Assembly: GCA_002435825.1 (NCBI GenBank)
Contig: DIVL01000063.1
Span: forward strand, 1-24,676
Length of the DNA stretch: 24,676 nucleotides
Direction: 5' to 3'
Source: Anaerolineaceae bacterium UBA6133
GTDB lineage: Bacteria > Chloroflexota > Anaerolineae > Anaerolineales > Anaerolineaceae
The notes beneath the pieces are model-generated. The model worked only from the letters and a program-made list of their open reading frames with translations, searched no databases and had not been told where the DNA came from. The position numbers and the translations under genes are program-made. Each line of letters begins with the position of its first letter. Position 1 is the first letter of the stretch. Shown here one piece after another: positions 7,471 to 14,980 of the stretch.

Positions 7471-7740
7471 TTAGAGCTGCGTGAACTCATCCACGTTGAG
7501 CACAAAAACGGTCGCCTTCTTTTCCTGAGGGTTGCGTGCGGCAGTGCAGTTTCCGCGCAGGAGTTCAAGCGCGCGCGGCACACATTCATCTTCAACCCCG
7601 ATCAGGAGCGTGCTCCGTCCACTGCGCAGAAAGCCGCCGGTGGAAGCGATCTGGGTTACACGAAAATCCTCAGCTGTCAGTTTGGCAGACACCCGTTCGT
7701 TGTCGTCATCTCTGATAATTGCGATAATCAGTTTTTTCAT
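7471..7740 (-). CDS. cyclic-di-AMP receptor-like protein (PII-like fold)
   Basis: This 89-residue protein matches the DarA/PstA c-di-AMP receptor family. It starts with a KKLIIAII strand and has the diagnostic STGGFLRSGRSTLLIGVEDE at about residues 33-52. Known members are trimers of a PII-like fold that bind c-di-AMP and relay potassium or osmotic and cell-wall status. This one is a little shorter than typical members (about 105-110 residues). Its start codon overlaps the stop of the upstream paralogue by 4 bp, so the two are translated as a unit. Partner protein and ligand binding are not shown by sequence alone. Confidence 0.82.
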   Translation of the reverse strand: MKKLIIAIIRDDDNERVSAKLTAEDFRVTQIASTGGFLRSGRSTLLIGVEDECVPRALELLRGNCTAARNPQEKKATVFVLNVDEFTQL

Positions 7741-8084
7741 CCGATTTCCTCGTAATGTTCAATCTCCAGATCAAAAATGGTCACGCCGCCGATCTGCACC
7801 TCCGTTGGGATAAGCGATCCCATCGGCAGATTATCGAGCACAGGTGAAACGTAGCCCACACGCCGACCCGCAAATTCCTGAAGCAAGTTTCGGAGCTTAT
7901 CAGTCTCCTCCTCTGGGCAGCCAATCAGAAAGGTAACATAGCGTTCACGCAGCAGCCCACCCACACTCGGCAACTTGGCAAAGGGATAGGCAGTCTTAGC
8001 CAATGCGTTCTCCACATTTTCGCTGTCTGGTCCGGTAACGATCGCCAGCAGCATTCTTTGATTGGTTTGTGCGTTTTCAGACAT
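7737..8084 (-). CDS. second, divergent cyclic-di-AMP receptor-like protein
   Basis: This 115-residue protein has the same layout as the following gene: an MLLAIVTGPD strand near the start, SVGGLLRERYVTFLIGCPEE at about 40-59, and a C-terminal strand region. The TGGF(L)(K/R)xG motif is altered to VGGLLRER, so ligand binding may differ. An extra N-terminal stretch of 10 residues is supported by GGAG upstream of the ATG at 8084. It overlaps the downstream paralogue by 4 bp. A heteromeric complex of the two is plausible but is inference. Family membership is less certain than for the neighbour. Confidence 0.7.
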   Translation of the reverse strand: MSENAQTNQRMLLAIVTGPDSENVENALAKTAYPFAKLPSVGGLLRERYVTFLIGCPEEETDKLRNLLQEFAGRRVGYVSPVLDNLPMGSLIPTEVQIGGVTIFDLEIEHYEEIG

Positions 8085-8132
8085 GCGTATGCTCCAATTG
8101 GATCATATCTCATTTTAGCTTAAATCAACAGT

Positions 8133-8573
8133 TCATTCAAACCAGTTGACCACCATATCCTCAAGATCGTCCATGTCGACCTCTGTTTCGCTTACCACCT
8201 TACCGTAAACTGAATTCCCGGTTTTGCGGGTTGAATCCCGGTTGCCGGTCTTCAGCGGATGCCACCAGGGCAGGTCTTTTCCTTCGGACACAAGCAGGTA
8301 AGCACAGGTTTTGGGCAGCCAGTCGATGTGATAAACCAGCTCAGGGGTGAGCAAGATGCACTCAGGCACGTTCTCATGGCGGTGCTCGTAGTCAGTGCAA
8401 AAGCAGGTCTCCATGTCCATATAGCGGCAGACCACGTTGGTAAAACGCACGCCCGGAACACCTGTCTCGCGCAGCTTGAACAGGCAACACTTTGAGCAGC
8501 CATCACACAGCGCCTCCCACTCCTCGTGGGTCATATCCTCCAGTTTTTTGTGCAGCCAGTAGTTCTTTTCCAT
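8133..8573 (-). CDS. YcgN/UPF0260-family cysteine-cluster protein
   Basis: This 146-residue protein is full length for the family. It has a dense set of cysteines: LCDGCSKCC (Cys23, 26, 29, 30), VVCRYMDMETCFCTDY (Cys49, 57, 59), ECILLTPEL (Cys72) and KTCAYLL (Cys89). These could bind a metal or iron-sulfur cluster. WLPKTCAYLLVSEGKDLPWW and a C-terminal region with acidic residues are typical. The biochemical role of the family is not known. The start lies 1 bp after the stop of the DUF84 gene, so it is part of the ftcD operon. Confidence 0.85.
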   Translation of the reverse strand: MEKNYWLHKKLEDMTHEEWEALCDGCSKCCLFKLRETGVPGVRFTNVVCRYMDMETCFCTDYEHRHENVPECILLTPELVYHIDWLPKTCAYLLVSEGKDLPWWHPLKTGNRDSTRKTGNSVYGKVVSETEVDMDDLEDMVVNWFE

Positions 8574-8574
8574 C

Positions 8575-9132
8575 TTAAGCCTCGTTTGCGGGAAACAGAT
8601 CCGGATTCACAAATGGGATTAAAGCTAACTTCACCGCCTCCGCGTAGAACTGGCTGCGGGTTACTCTTCCATCGGTCAGCAAGCCCACGCCTCCACTCTC
8701 GCGCTTGGAACCGGACACGCCAAAGATGAGGTCATCGGCATCCCCCAGTTCCATCCCCTGTCGGATCAGGTCGCAGATCGCCTTGGGCAGTTCGTAGCTG
8801 GCCGAGCGGCCTCTGCCGGCTTTGTTCCTGCCTAATACCACCACCCAACTAAAGGACAGATAAGCATTAACTTCTCCTGGGGATGGCTGCAGCCCGCCCT
8901 CGATGCCCAGCCAGAAATCCGCTTCTCCTTCAAACTCGCGTGCTGCCCTGGCACGATTTGCTGCGCCCATAAGCGTTTCAGCATCGCTCAATGGCTGCGG
9001 GCTGACGCCCGAAGGCACGGTTACCGGTTGTACCTCGAAGCTCACTCCGGGGAAAAAGCTCGCGAATGCGGCGCTGACTGACTCCAGTTTGGCTGGGTTC
9101 TGCGAGCCGACGACTATCCGCGTCTCGCTCAC
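8575..9132 (-). CDS. inosine/xanthosine triphosphatase (DUF84, YjjX-like)
   Basis: This 185-residue protein begins with the DUF84 signature VVGSQNPAKLESV. It has the conserved FWLGIEGGL near residue 80 and a C-terminal segment with LTDGRVTRSQFYAEAV. Studied members hydrolyse ITP, XTP and related deaminated nucleotides, keeping them out of RNA and DNA. Its ATG overlaps the stop of ftcD by 4 bp (ATGA), which indicates translational coupling. The cyanobacterial to enterobacterial family is broad, so the exact nucleotide preference is open. Confidence 0.85.
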   Translation of the reverse strand: MSETRIVVGSQNPAKLESVSAAFASFFPGVSFEVQPVTVPSGVSPQPLSDAETLMGAANRARAAREFEGEADFWLGIEGGLQPSPGEVNAYLSFSWVVVLGRNKAGRGRSASYELPKAICDLIRQGMELGDADDLIFGVSGSKRESGGVGLLTDGRVTRSQFYAEAVKLALIPFVNPDLFPANEA

Positions 9133-10664
9133 AAGCCTGCACGCTCTTTCAGGATACCCTCAAGGCTGACCATCAGGCTCTCGACCTCAGCGCGAAGTGC
9201 GTCTGCTTCCGCAAGGAAGACCTGGGCTTCGGAATCCTGCTCGTAGCCCAGCAAGTTGATCCTGACGTTCAGGCGGGCGGCTTCAAACCCGGCTTTGGCA
9301 AGATGCGCGCCAGCGGCTGCATCGGAAATGCTGTTAAGGTTGCCAATTTCTGCCATGCGCAGAGTCATCTTGAGCACCTCAATGCAGTCGCGCGCTGTTT
9401 CCAGCGGCACCTGGGCGGCATAAAGGCTGGCTATACGAATAGCTTCGTTGCGGGTGGCGATCTGGTCGTTATCCGCCTTGGGCAGACGCCGCGCCACCAA
9501 AATGCCGTCAAAAGCTTCAGCGTCATGCTGGACCGCCTTGGTCAGGCGGGTTCGCAGCACCTCGCCCTCTTCGATCACCTGCCAGCTTTCCGCTTCGGCG
9601 GCAGCGTATTTCGGTTTGCCAACCGTCAGGCGCGCCACCATCAACGCCAGTGCGGTTGCAAGCGCCGCAGTGTGGGCAGCTGCTGAACCGCCGCCAGGCG
9701 CGGGCGTGCCTTCCGCAACCTGGTCAATGAAATCAACCTTGCCGCCTGCGGCTGCCTCCTCTTCTTCGTCAAAGCCAAACAAACGGTTTTCGAGCAATTG
9801 GTCGTTCTCGAAGCCGTCCATCTGCAGGTAGTAGCGGGCAGCGTTCACCATCGCCTGGGAAAGCACCAGCCCAACAATTTCTGAGTGGTGAATGCCAACC
9901 CCATAGCGCTGGGCTTCACGCCGGACAAACTCCGTCACTTGCGCCATCGGAGAGCGGTGGAAATTGGTCAGGTTCATCGAGACCTGTGCCAGTCCTTCCA
10001 CCAGAACGCCCATCCCCTTCACAAAATGGAAACCGCCTGATGAGTTGCGCACGCGCCGGGCAATTTTCTGCGCGATGCTGACATCGGGCGTGTTGAGGAA
10101 GATGTTGTACGCGATCAGCGGCTGACGTGCTCCTATGACGGTTGCTCCGGCAGGTCCCAACCGCTTGGGTCCCAGGTCGGGTTCACGGTAGGGGTCGGTG
10201 GCAATCGCCTCTTTGATGCCCTCAAATTCGCCGCGCCGGATGTCTTCCAGGTTCACGCGGTCCTGCCGGATGGCAGCATCTTCGTAAAAATAAACCGGAA
10301 TGTCCAGCGTGTCTGCCACACGCTTGCCGAGCCGGCGCGCCATCTCGACGCATTCCTGCATGGTCACGCCCGCGATCGGCACGAACGGCACCACATCCGC
10401 TGCACCCAGGCGCGGGTGTTCGCCCTGGTGCTGGTTGAGGTCAATCAACTCCGCTGCTCTTGCGATGCCGAGGTAGGCTGCCTCCTCCACCGCCTCCGGC
10501 GTGCCGACGAAGGTCAGGACAGTGCGATTGTGGTCCACATCAGAGTGCCGGTCCAAAACGCGCACACCGTTCACGCTCGCAACTGCAGCGATGATCGAAT
10601 CAACCACTTCCGGGCGGCGAGCTTCTGAAAAGTTAGGGATGCATTCAACAATTTTTGGGGGCAT
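9129..10664 (-). CDS. ftcD: bifunctional glutamate formimidoyltransferase / formimidoyltetrahydrofolate cyclodeaminase
   Basis: This 511-residue protein transfers the formimino group from formiminoglutamate to tetrahydrofolate and then releases ammonia to give methenyl-THF. The transferase part (about 1-300) starts ECIPNFSEARRPEVVD and has GEHPRLGAADVVPFVP with the likely catalytic His83. The cyclodeaminase part begins near 310 with IDQVAEGTPAPGGGSAAAHT. Both domains are in one chain, as in animal FTCD. The ATG is preceded by GGAG, and the following gene overlaps by 4 bp. No hut genes are in the window, so the source of formiminoglutamate is unknown. Confidence 0.93.
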   Translation of the reverse strand: MPPKIVECIPNFSEARRPEVVDSIIAAVASVNGVRVLDRHSDVDHNRTVLTFVGTPEAVEEAAYLGIARAAELIDLNQHQGEHPRLGAADVVPFVPIAGVTMQECVEMARRLGKRVADTLDIPVYFYEDAAIRQDRVNLEDIRRGEFEGIKEAIATDPYREPDLGPKRLGPAGATVIGARQPLIAYNIFLNTPDVSIAQKIARRVRNSSGGFHFVKGMGVLVEGLAQVSMNLTNFHRSPMAQVTEFVRREAQRYGVGIHHSEIVGLVLSQAMVNAARYYLQMDGFENDQLLENRLFGFDEEEEAAAGGKVDFIDQVAEGTPAPGGGSAAAHTAALATALALMVARLTVGKPKYAAAEAESWQVIEEGEVLRTRLTKAVQHDAEAFDGILVARRLPKADNDQIATRNEAIRIASLYAAQVPLETARDCIEVLKMTLRMAEIGNLNSISDAAAGAHLAKAGFEAARLNVRINLLGYEQDSEAQVFLAEADALRAEVESLMVSLEGILKERAGL

Positions 10665-10690
10665 AGCGTCTCCTTCAATAGCAATACCTT

Positions 10691-10720
10691 ATTATACCCA
10701 CCTCCTGCTGCCTTGTTCAA
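10691..10720 (-). promoter_or_regulatory. probable ftcD promoter
   Basis: On the minus strand TTGAAC (10715-10720) and TATAAT (10691-10696) are separated by 18 bp and lie just upstream of the ftcD ribosome site. It would drive ftcD, the DUF84 gene, ycgN and perhaps the c-di-AMP receptor-like genes. Confidence 0.6.
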
Positions 10721-10804
10721 AAGCAAGAGTAGATCGGGATTTCTCCAATAAATGTTGATCGTAAAATAAAAAGGAAATATATCTGAGTTTTTCCCTATAA
10801 ATAC

Positions 10805-10833
10805 TTGACAATGACTTAAAAAAGTTGTAATAT
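10805..10833 (+). promoter_or_regulatory. sigma70-type promoter of the DUF2089 gene
   Basis: A consensus TTGACA (10805-10810) is followed after exactly 17 bp by TAATAT (10828-10833). The start codon is 25 bp further on, leaving a short leader with GGAGG. Confidence 0.8.
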
Positions 10834-10845
10834 ACTGATATATTA
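10828..10845. promoter_or_regulatory. palindromic operator candidate over the -10 box
   Basis: TAATATA-CTGA-TATATTA is a perfect 7-bp inverted repeat covering the -10 box and the expected transcription start. A bound protein would block the promoter. The DUF2089 product, which has DNA-binding-like features, is the obvious candidate for autoregulation. Confidence 0.5.
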
Positions 10846-10857
10846 ATGGAGGTTCCA

Positions 10858-11139
10858 ATGTCAAAACTACCGATTTGTTGCCCAGTCTGTCAAGGTCCTA
10901 TGAACGTGCTGGTCTATTACTGCCCCGAGTGCGATATTACCGTTGAAGGTGAATTTGTCCCTCAGGCGGATCCGATCCAAAGGCTCAGTGATGAACAGCG
11001 CAACTTCCTCCTCACCTTCATCACTTGTGAAGGCAAACTCAATCGCATGGAAGACGTATACGGGCTCTCATACCCAACCCTCCGGAATCGTTTGCTCGAT
11101 ATAATCGAGACTCTGGATTACACCCCAAAACACGCTTAA
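10858..11139 (+). CDS. DUF2089 zinc-ribbon putative transcriptional regulator
   Basis: This 93-residue protein begins with a zinc ribbon, CPVCQGPMNVLVYYCPEC, with two CxxC pairs. The C-terminal helical part has KLNRMEDVYGLSYPTLRNRL, which looks like a helix-turn-helix. This layout is that of DUF2089, a family considered likely DNA-binding but little studied. The longer frame opens at 10846, but GGAGG lies at about 10849-10853 and the ATG at 10858 gives correct spacing. It stands alone between divergent ftcD and convergent groEL, with its own promoter and a shared terminator. Confidence 0.82.
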   Translation: MSKLPICCPVCQGPMNVLVYYCPECDITVEGEFVPQADPIQRLSDEQRNFLLTFITCEGKLNRMEDVYGLSYPTLRNRLLDIIETLDYTPKHA

Positions 11140-11158
11140 ATATTTTTTTGTATTAAAC

Positions 11159-11189
11159 AAAAAGCTGGCCACTAAGTAGCCAGCTTTTT
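11159..11189. terminator. bidirectional terminator between DUF2089 gene and groEL
   Basis: AAAAAGCTGGC and GCCAGCTTTTT form a perfect 11-bp stem around a 9-base loop, with T-rich tails in both directions. It serves the two convergent genes. Confidence 0.88.
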
Positions 11190-11214
11190 CCATTAAATTA
11201 TCTATTGCTTCGAT

Positions 11215-12852
11215 TTAGTACATTCCGCCGCCCTGGGGCATGGCAGGAGCCGAGCCGGCAGGTTCAGGAATATCAGTGATCAGAGCCTCGGTGGTGAGGA
11301 TCATGGCAGCGATCGAAGCTGCATTCTCGAGCGCGCCGCGGGTCACTTTGGCGGGATCGATCACACCCATTTCAACCATATCGCCATAGACTTCGGTCAG
11401 GACGTTAAAGCCGATGTGGCGATTGTTCTCGTTAGCCTGTCGCTGGCGCACGTTTTCCACGACCACAGAGCCATCCTTGCCGGCATTCTCGACGATTTTC
11501 TTCATCGGCACGGTCAGGGCGTTGCGAACAATGTTGATACCGATCTGGGCATCATCCTGTTCGAGTTTCAGGTCCTTGAGGGCGTCCACCGCGTTCACAA
11601 GTGCCACACCGCCGCCGGGTACGATACCTTCTTCAACGGCTGCGCGGGTCGCGGAGAGCGCGTCTTCCACGCGGTGTTTCTTTTCTTTCAGCTCGGTCTC
11701 GGTGGCTGCGCCAACACGGATGATGGCAACGCCGCCGGAGAGCTTCGCCAGGCGTTCCTGGAGTTTTTCGCGGTCGTAATCGCTGGTGGTGTTGTCGATC
11801 TCAACGCGGATCTGCTCAATGCGACCCTTGATAGCGTTGGTGTCGCCCTTGCCGCCCACGATGGTGGTGTTGTCTTTATCGATGCTGATCTTCTCTGCGC
11901 GGCCGAGGTCTTCTATGGTCGCGTTTTCCAGCTTGCGGCCGGTCTCTTCAGAGATCACAGCAGCATTGGTCAGGATCGCAATATCCTGCAGCATAGCCTT
12001 ACGGCGATCGCCAAAGCCGGGGGCTTTGACTGCCACGACGTTCAAAACGCCGCGGATCTTGTTCAGCACGAGGGCTGCAATCGCTTCGCCGTCAACGTCT
12101 TCTGCGATGATGACGATGTCGCGTTTGCCGACCTGCACCATTTTCTCGAGCAAGGGCACGATGTCGTTAGCTGCAGAGATCTTCTTGTCGTAGATCAAAA
12201 TGTAGGGCTCAGCGATCTCAGCCTGCATGTGCTCGGGGTCGGTCACGAAATAGGGGCTGATGTAGCCGCGGTCGAACTGCATACCTTCCACGTATTCAGT
12301 CTCGAATTCGAGCGCCTTGGATTCTTCCACCGTGATAACGCCGTCTTTGCCGACTTTGTCCATCACGTCCGCGATCAGGGCGCCGATCTGCTCGTCCTGG
12401 GCGGAGATGGTGGCAACGTTGCCGATCTCGGCTTTGGTGGTGATGTCGATTGCCTGGTCGAGGATCGCTTGAGACACAGCCTTCGAGGCCGCTTCGATGC
12501 CGCGCTTCAGCAGCATGGGGTTGGCGCCGGCAGCCAGATTCTTGAGACCTTCGGTCACGATCGCGTGCGCCAGAACGGTGGAAGTGGTGGTGCCATCGCC
12601 AGCGATATCGTTGGTCTTGGTGGCGGCTTCCTTCAAAAGCTGGGCGCCCATGTTCTCAAAGGGATCTTCGAGTTCGATTTCTTTTGCCACGGTCACGCCG
12701 TCATGCGTGATGGTGGGAGAACCATATTTGCGGTCCAGGGCCACATTGCGTCCCTTGGGACCTAAGGTGGTGGCAACTGCGTTAGCCACGATATCAACGC
12801 CATTCTTCAGATATCGGCGTGCTTCTTCTCCAAATACTAATTGTTTTGCCAT
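11215..12852 (-). CDS. groL: chaperonin GroEL (60 kDa)
   Basis: This 545-residue protein forms the double-ring folding chamber. It has the conserved start AKQLVFGEEARRYLKNGVD, the ATP-binding LGPKGRNVALDRKYGSPTIT and GDGTTTSTVLA, and the late motif GIVPGGGVALVNA. It ends in the usual flexible Gly/Met tail, GGGMY. The length is normal. GGAG precedes the ATG, and the gene starts 27 bp after groES, in one operon. Regulation is through the CIRCE element upstream of groES. Confidence 0.99.
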   Translation of the reverse strand: MAKQLVFGEEARRYLKNGVDIVANAVATTLGPKGRNVALDRKYGSPTITHDGVTVAKEIELEDPFENMGAQLLKEAATKTNDIAGDGTTTSTVLAHAIVTEGLKNLAAGANPMLLKRGIEAASKAVSQAILDQAIDITTKAEIGNVATISAQDEQIGALIADVMDKVGKDGVITVEESKALEFETEYVEGMQFDRGYISPYFVTDPEHMQAEIAEPYILIYDKKISAANDIVPLLEKMVQVGKRDIVIIAEDVDGEAIAALVLNKIRGVLNVVAVKAPGFGDRRKAMLQDIAILTNAAVISEETGRKLENATIEDLGRAEKISIDKDNTTIVGGKGDTNAIKGRIEQIRVEIDNTTSDYDREKLQERLAKLSGGVAIIRVGAATETELKEKKHRVEDALSATRAAVEEGIVPGGGVALVNAVDALKDLKLEQDDAQIGINIVRNALTVPMKKIVENAGKDGSVVVENVRQRQANENNRHIGFNVLTEVYGDMVEMGVIDPAKVTRGALENAASIAAMILTTEALITDIPEPAGSAPAMPQGGGMY

Positions 12853-12879
12853 ATTTCTAATCTCCTTGTTCCAATAATC

Positions 12880-13170
12880 TTAAAGAATCGCGAGGACGTC
12901 GCTCTCGCGCATGATCAAAAGTTTCTTGCCGTTGTATTTGATCTCGGTGCCGGAATACTTCGCAAACAGCACCGTATCGTCAACCTGCACATCCAATGGG
13001 ATGCGGTTGCCCTGGTCGTCACGGTCGCCGGGACCAATGGCGAGCACAGTGCCCTTCTGGGGTTTTTCCTTCGCGGTTTCGGGCAGCACGATGCCGCCCG
13101 CGGTTACTTCTTCCTGCTCGATCGGTTCGATCACGAGCCGGCTTCCTAATGGTCGCATAGATAATGTCAT
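12880..13170 (-). CDS. groS: co-chaperonin GroES
   Basis: This 96-residue protein caps the GroEL ring. It has RPLGSRLVIEPIEQEEVTAGGI with the mobile-loop region, LPETAKEKPQKGTVLAIGPG, and the C-terminal DDTVLFAKYSGTEIKYNGKK. The start at 13170 has GGAGGA upstream; an internal Met5 is possible. It is the first gene of the operon and lies 29 bp downstream of a perfect CIRCE operator. Confidence 0.98.
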   Translation of the reverse strand: MTLSMRPLGSRLVIEPIEQEEVTAGGIVLPETAKEKPQKGTVLAIGPGDRDDQGNRIPLDVQVDDTVLFAKYSGTEIKYNGKKLLIMRESDVLAIL

Positions 13171-13199
13171 TTTGTTCCTCCGTTAGTTGTTCTAAAGAA

Positions 13200-13226
13200 T
13201 TAGCACTCCATTAGATTGAGTGCTAA
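13200..13226. promoter_or_regulatory. CIRCE operator (HrcA binding site)
   Basis: TTAGCACTC-N9-GAGTGCTAA is a perfect consensus CIRCE. It lies between the groES promoter and start codon. HrcA bound here represses groES-groEL until heat or misfolded proteins titrate GroEL. hrcA is not in this window. Confidence 0.97.
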
Positions 13227-13229
13227 CAT

Positions 13230-13258
13230 ATGATAAGCAGTTGGGGGCGATAAGTCAA
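13230..13258 (-). promoter_or_regulatory. groES-groEL promoter
   Basis: On the minus strand, TTGACT (13253-13258) and TATCAT (13230-13235) are exactly 17 bp apart. Transcription would start inside or next to CIRCE, the usual layout for HrcA control. Confidence 0.82.
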
Positions 13259-13449
13259 GCCTGTAGTATCAATTCTTACGAAATGTTTATGTTTTTCCAT
13301 TCTGACCCCCTCCCGGTCGAAGATCCCTGAAGCGCAGCGGAAGGGATGTGGGGAATTAAAGGGGGTGGGATGGCCCTTGGGCTTCCCTCGGGGGAAGCTG
13401 GATCCCGCCGCAAAGCGGACGGGAGACTGAAGAGGGTCTTCTCATTCAT

Positions 13450-13676
13450 TCGTAGGCCGGAATGAGACCGCCTCGTAACCCGGTTCATAAGAGGATATCG
13501 CGCGGTCTCACTCCGGCAATATTTCGCACGGAGCGGGTTTACCTTATCACGTGATCACATGCACACGCGAGTTAAGCGGCTGGACCGAGGCCCAGCCCTA
13601 CGTAGGACATCCCATCACCGCGAGCGAAGCAGGTTATGGCGATCTGCCTGTCATTGCATCCGTTAGTTATCTTTTC
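13450..13676 (+). repeat. palindromic GCCGGAATGAGACCGC repeat, copy A
   Basis: The left arm GCCGGAATGAGACCGC (13456-13471) pairs with GCGGTCTCACTCCGGC (13502-13517) with one mismatch, over a 30-base loop. The conserved sequence continues past the hairpin through a CACGTGATCACATG block, CCGAGGCCCAGCCCTACGTA and a REP-like unit to GTTAGTTATCTTTT. Confidence 0.75.
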
Positions 13677-13838
13677 GTAGGCCGGAATGAGACCGCCTCG
13701 TAACCTGGTTTAAAAGAGGATGTCGCGCGGGCTCACTCCGGCAATATTTCGTACGGAGCGGGTTTACCTTATCACGTGATCACGTGCACACGCGAGATAA
13801 GCGGCTGGACCGAGGCCCAGCCCTACGTAGGACATCCC
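13675..13838 (+). repeat. palindromic GCCGGAATGAGACCGC repeat, copy B
   Basis: It aligns along its whole length with the first part of copy A, starting directly at that copy's end as a tandem repeat. It holds a perfect 14-bp palindrome, CACGTGATCACGTG, at 13773-13786. The right hairpin arm has an extra mismatch (GCGGGCTCACTCCGGC). Confidence 0.75.
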
Positions 13839-13940
13839 GTCACATCGTGCCCGTAGGGTATCGCGAGCGAAGCAGCCTGTGCCCGCGAAGCAGGGTATGG
13901 CGATCTGCCTGTCATCCCTTAACAATACCCGTAGGGCGAG

Positions 13941-13998
13941 CTTGGAAGCACTGCACACGTCATTATTTGGAGATCTTGGTGTGCTTCCAATCCGCCAT
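13941..13998. repeat. inverted-repeat unit TTGGAAGCAC...GTGCTTCCAA
   Basis: Perfect 10-bp arms about 28 bases apart, followed by TCCGCCAT. It is the better preserved relative of the unit at 182-240. Confidence 0.6.
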
Positions 13999-14145
13999 AA
14001 ATCAACCGGTGCATTGCAATGATTCGCCACCCGGATCACCATCAACGGCGGATAGAGGGCACGATACGTTCGTCTGGCACATCGTTAACGGTGCCCTCAA
14101 TCACGCCCTACGAATCACTGAACCCGCGAAGCAAGGTATGGCGAT

Positions 14146-14250
14146 CTGCCTGTCATTGCATCCGTTAGTTATCTTTTCGTAGGCCGGAATGAGACCGCCT
14201 CGTAACCTGGTTCATAAGAGGATATCGCGCGGGCTCACTCCGGCAATATC
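14146..14250 (+). repeat. palindromic GCCGGAATGAGACCGC repeat, copy C (truncated)
   Basis: It matches the end of copy A (CATCCGTTAGTTATCTTTT) followed by the start of copy B, so it preserves the tandem junction. Similarity stops after CTCCGGCAATAT. It therefore looks like a fragment of an already tandem array. Confidence 0.7.
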
Positions 14251-14385
14251 TGAGAACAAACTCACGGCGGAGTGGCAGACCCCGCGAACAGATACGCGGG
14301 GCAGGCCTGCACACCATTCTGCCCCACGCTCTTAACTGCAGATCGCCACGTCGCTTCGCCCCTCGCAACGACGGTCAACACCATC

Positions 14386-14440
14386 TGGAGACCTCCGGTC
14401 AATCCCCGTGCGCGGCCAGGAGGCCGGCACGATCAGGGAG
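14386..14440 (+). repeat. GGAGACC/GACCGG dispersed repeat, copy 4 (short form)
   Basis: It reads TGGAGACCTCCGGTCAATCC, CCGTGCGCGG, then CCAGGAGGCCGGCACGATCA. It lacks the GGGAGGCTTTGCAC module found in copies 3 and 6. Confidence 0.65.
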
Positions 14441-14442
14441 AT

Positions 14443-14469
14443 TTGCAATAATTGCAATAATTGCAACGT
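14443..14469 (+). repeat. TTGCAATAA 9-bp tandem array (iteron-like)
   Basis: TTGCAATAA, TTGCAATAA and TTGCAACGT follow each other without spacing. Two further TGCAAATA words occur at about 14501 and 14526. They lie upstream of the RepA/AAA_25-type ATPase and could be protein binding sites or simply AT-rich chance repeats. Confidence 0.45.
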
Positions 14470-14524
14470 TTTTTGACGGTGCGGGAGGGTGGATTGAGTG
14501 CAAATACGGTTGTTAATGTGCAGT

Positions 14525-14553
14525 TTGCAAATAGAATCGTTTGGGTATATAAT
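14525..14553 (+). promoter_or_regulatory. probable promoter of the ATPase gene
   Basis: TTGCAA (14525-14530) and TATAAT (14548-14553) are spaced by 17 bp. The start codon is more than 400 bp downstream, so the transcript would have a long leader filled with repeats, unless a closer promoter exists. Confidence 0.5.
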
Positions 14554-14837
14554 AGCACATATGTTCTATATTTACAAGAGGTGGTAGGTGATAGGTGATG
14601 GCTCGTAGGGGTAACCCCTTGGGAACCACCCTGTTGAGGGCCGTGGTTACCCGCGTCGGTCGAGGCATCCCGCAGGGGGAGGCTTTGCACGGCCATCGAA
14701 CCTACGACCACATGATTAACTCGTAGGGGTAACCCCCCGTGGTTACCCGTTTCGGTCGAGGCAGGCCATCGACCCTACGAGGTTTACTCGATACACGGTC
14801 ATCGTAGGGAAAAGGCCCGCCTTTTCCTCGTCTTCTT

Positions 14838-14939
14838 GGTTGACACAGGCCATCGACCCTTCGGGATATACGGTTGACACAGGCCATCGATCCTACGGGA
14901 TTTGCGGTTGACGCAGGCGTCAACCCTACAAGGCATATT
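14838..14939 (+). repeat. 34-bp tandem repeat, three units
   Basis: Three units of exactly 34 bp begin at 14838, 14872 and 14906, each starting GGTTGAC(A/G)CAGGC. The third is the most diverged. Partial related units with CAGGCCATCGACCCTACGAG and CACGGTCGTCGTAGGG flank the array. It ends about 40 bp before the ATPase start. Confidence 0.7.
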
Positions 14940-14980
14940 TGACACACGGTCGTCGTAGGGATCTACGGAAAGGAAGAATA

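Larger units (their letters stand above)
13259..14524. other. gene-free mosaic of repeats upstream of the ATPase gene
   Basis: I see no gene in this 1.3 kb. It contains, in order: a unit beginning TGACCCCCTCCCGGTCGAAG (about 13302-13375, related to 16659-16730); three copies of a palindromic GCCGGAATGAGACCGC repeat; a TTGGAAGCAC inverted-repeat unit (13941-13998); a GATACGCGGGGCAGG unit (14279-14327, also at 20301-20349); a minus-strand REP-like unit (14337-14373); a GGAGACC repeat copy (14386-14440); and a short TTGCAATAA array. Short open frames here are chance products of the repeats. Confidence 0.75.

Noticed and set aside
11416..12765. 449-codon plus-strand open frame
   Set aside because: It is the antisense shadow of groEL, which is a certain gene on the other strand.
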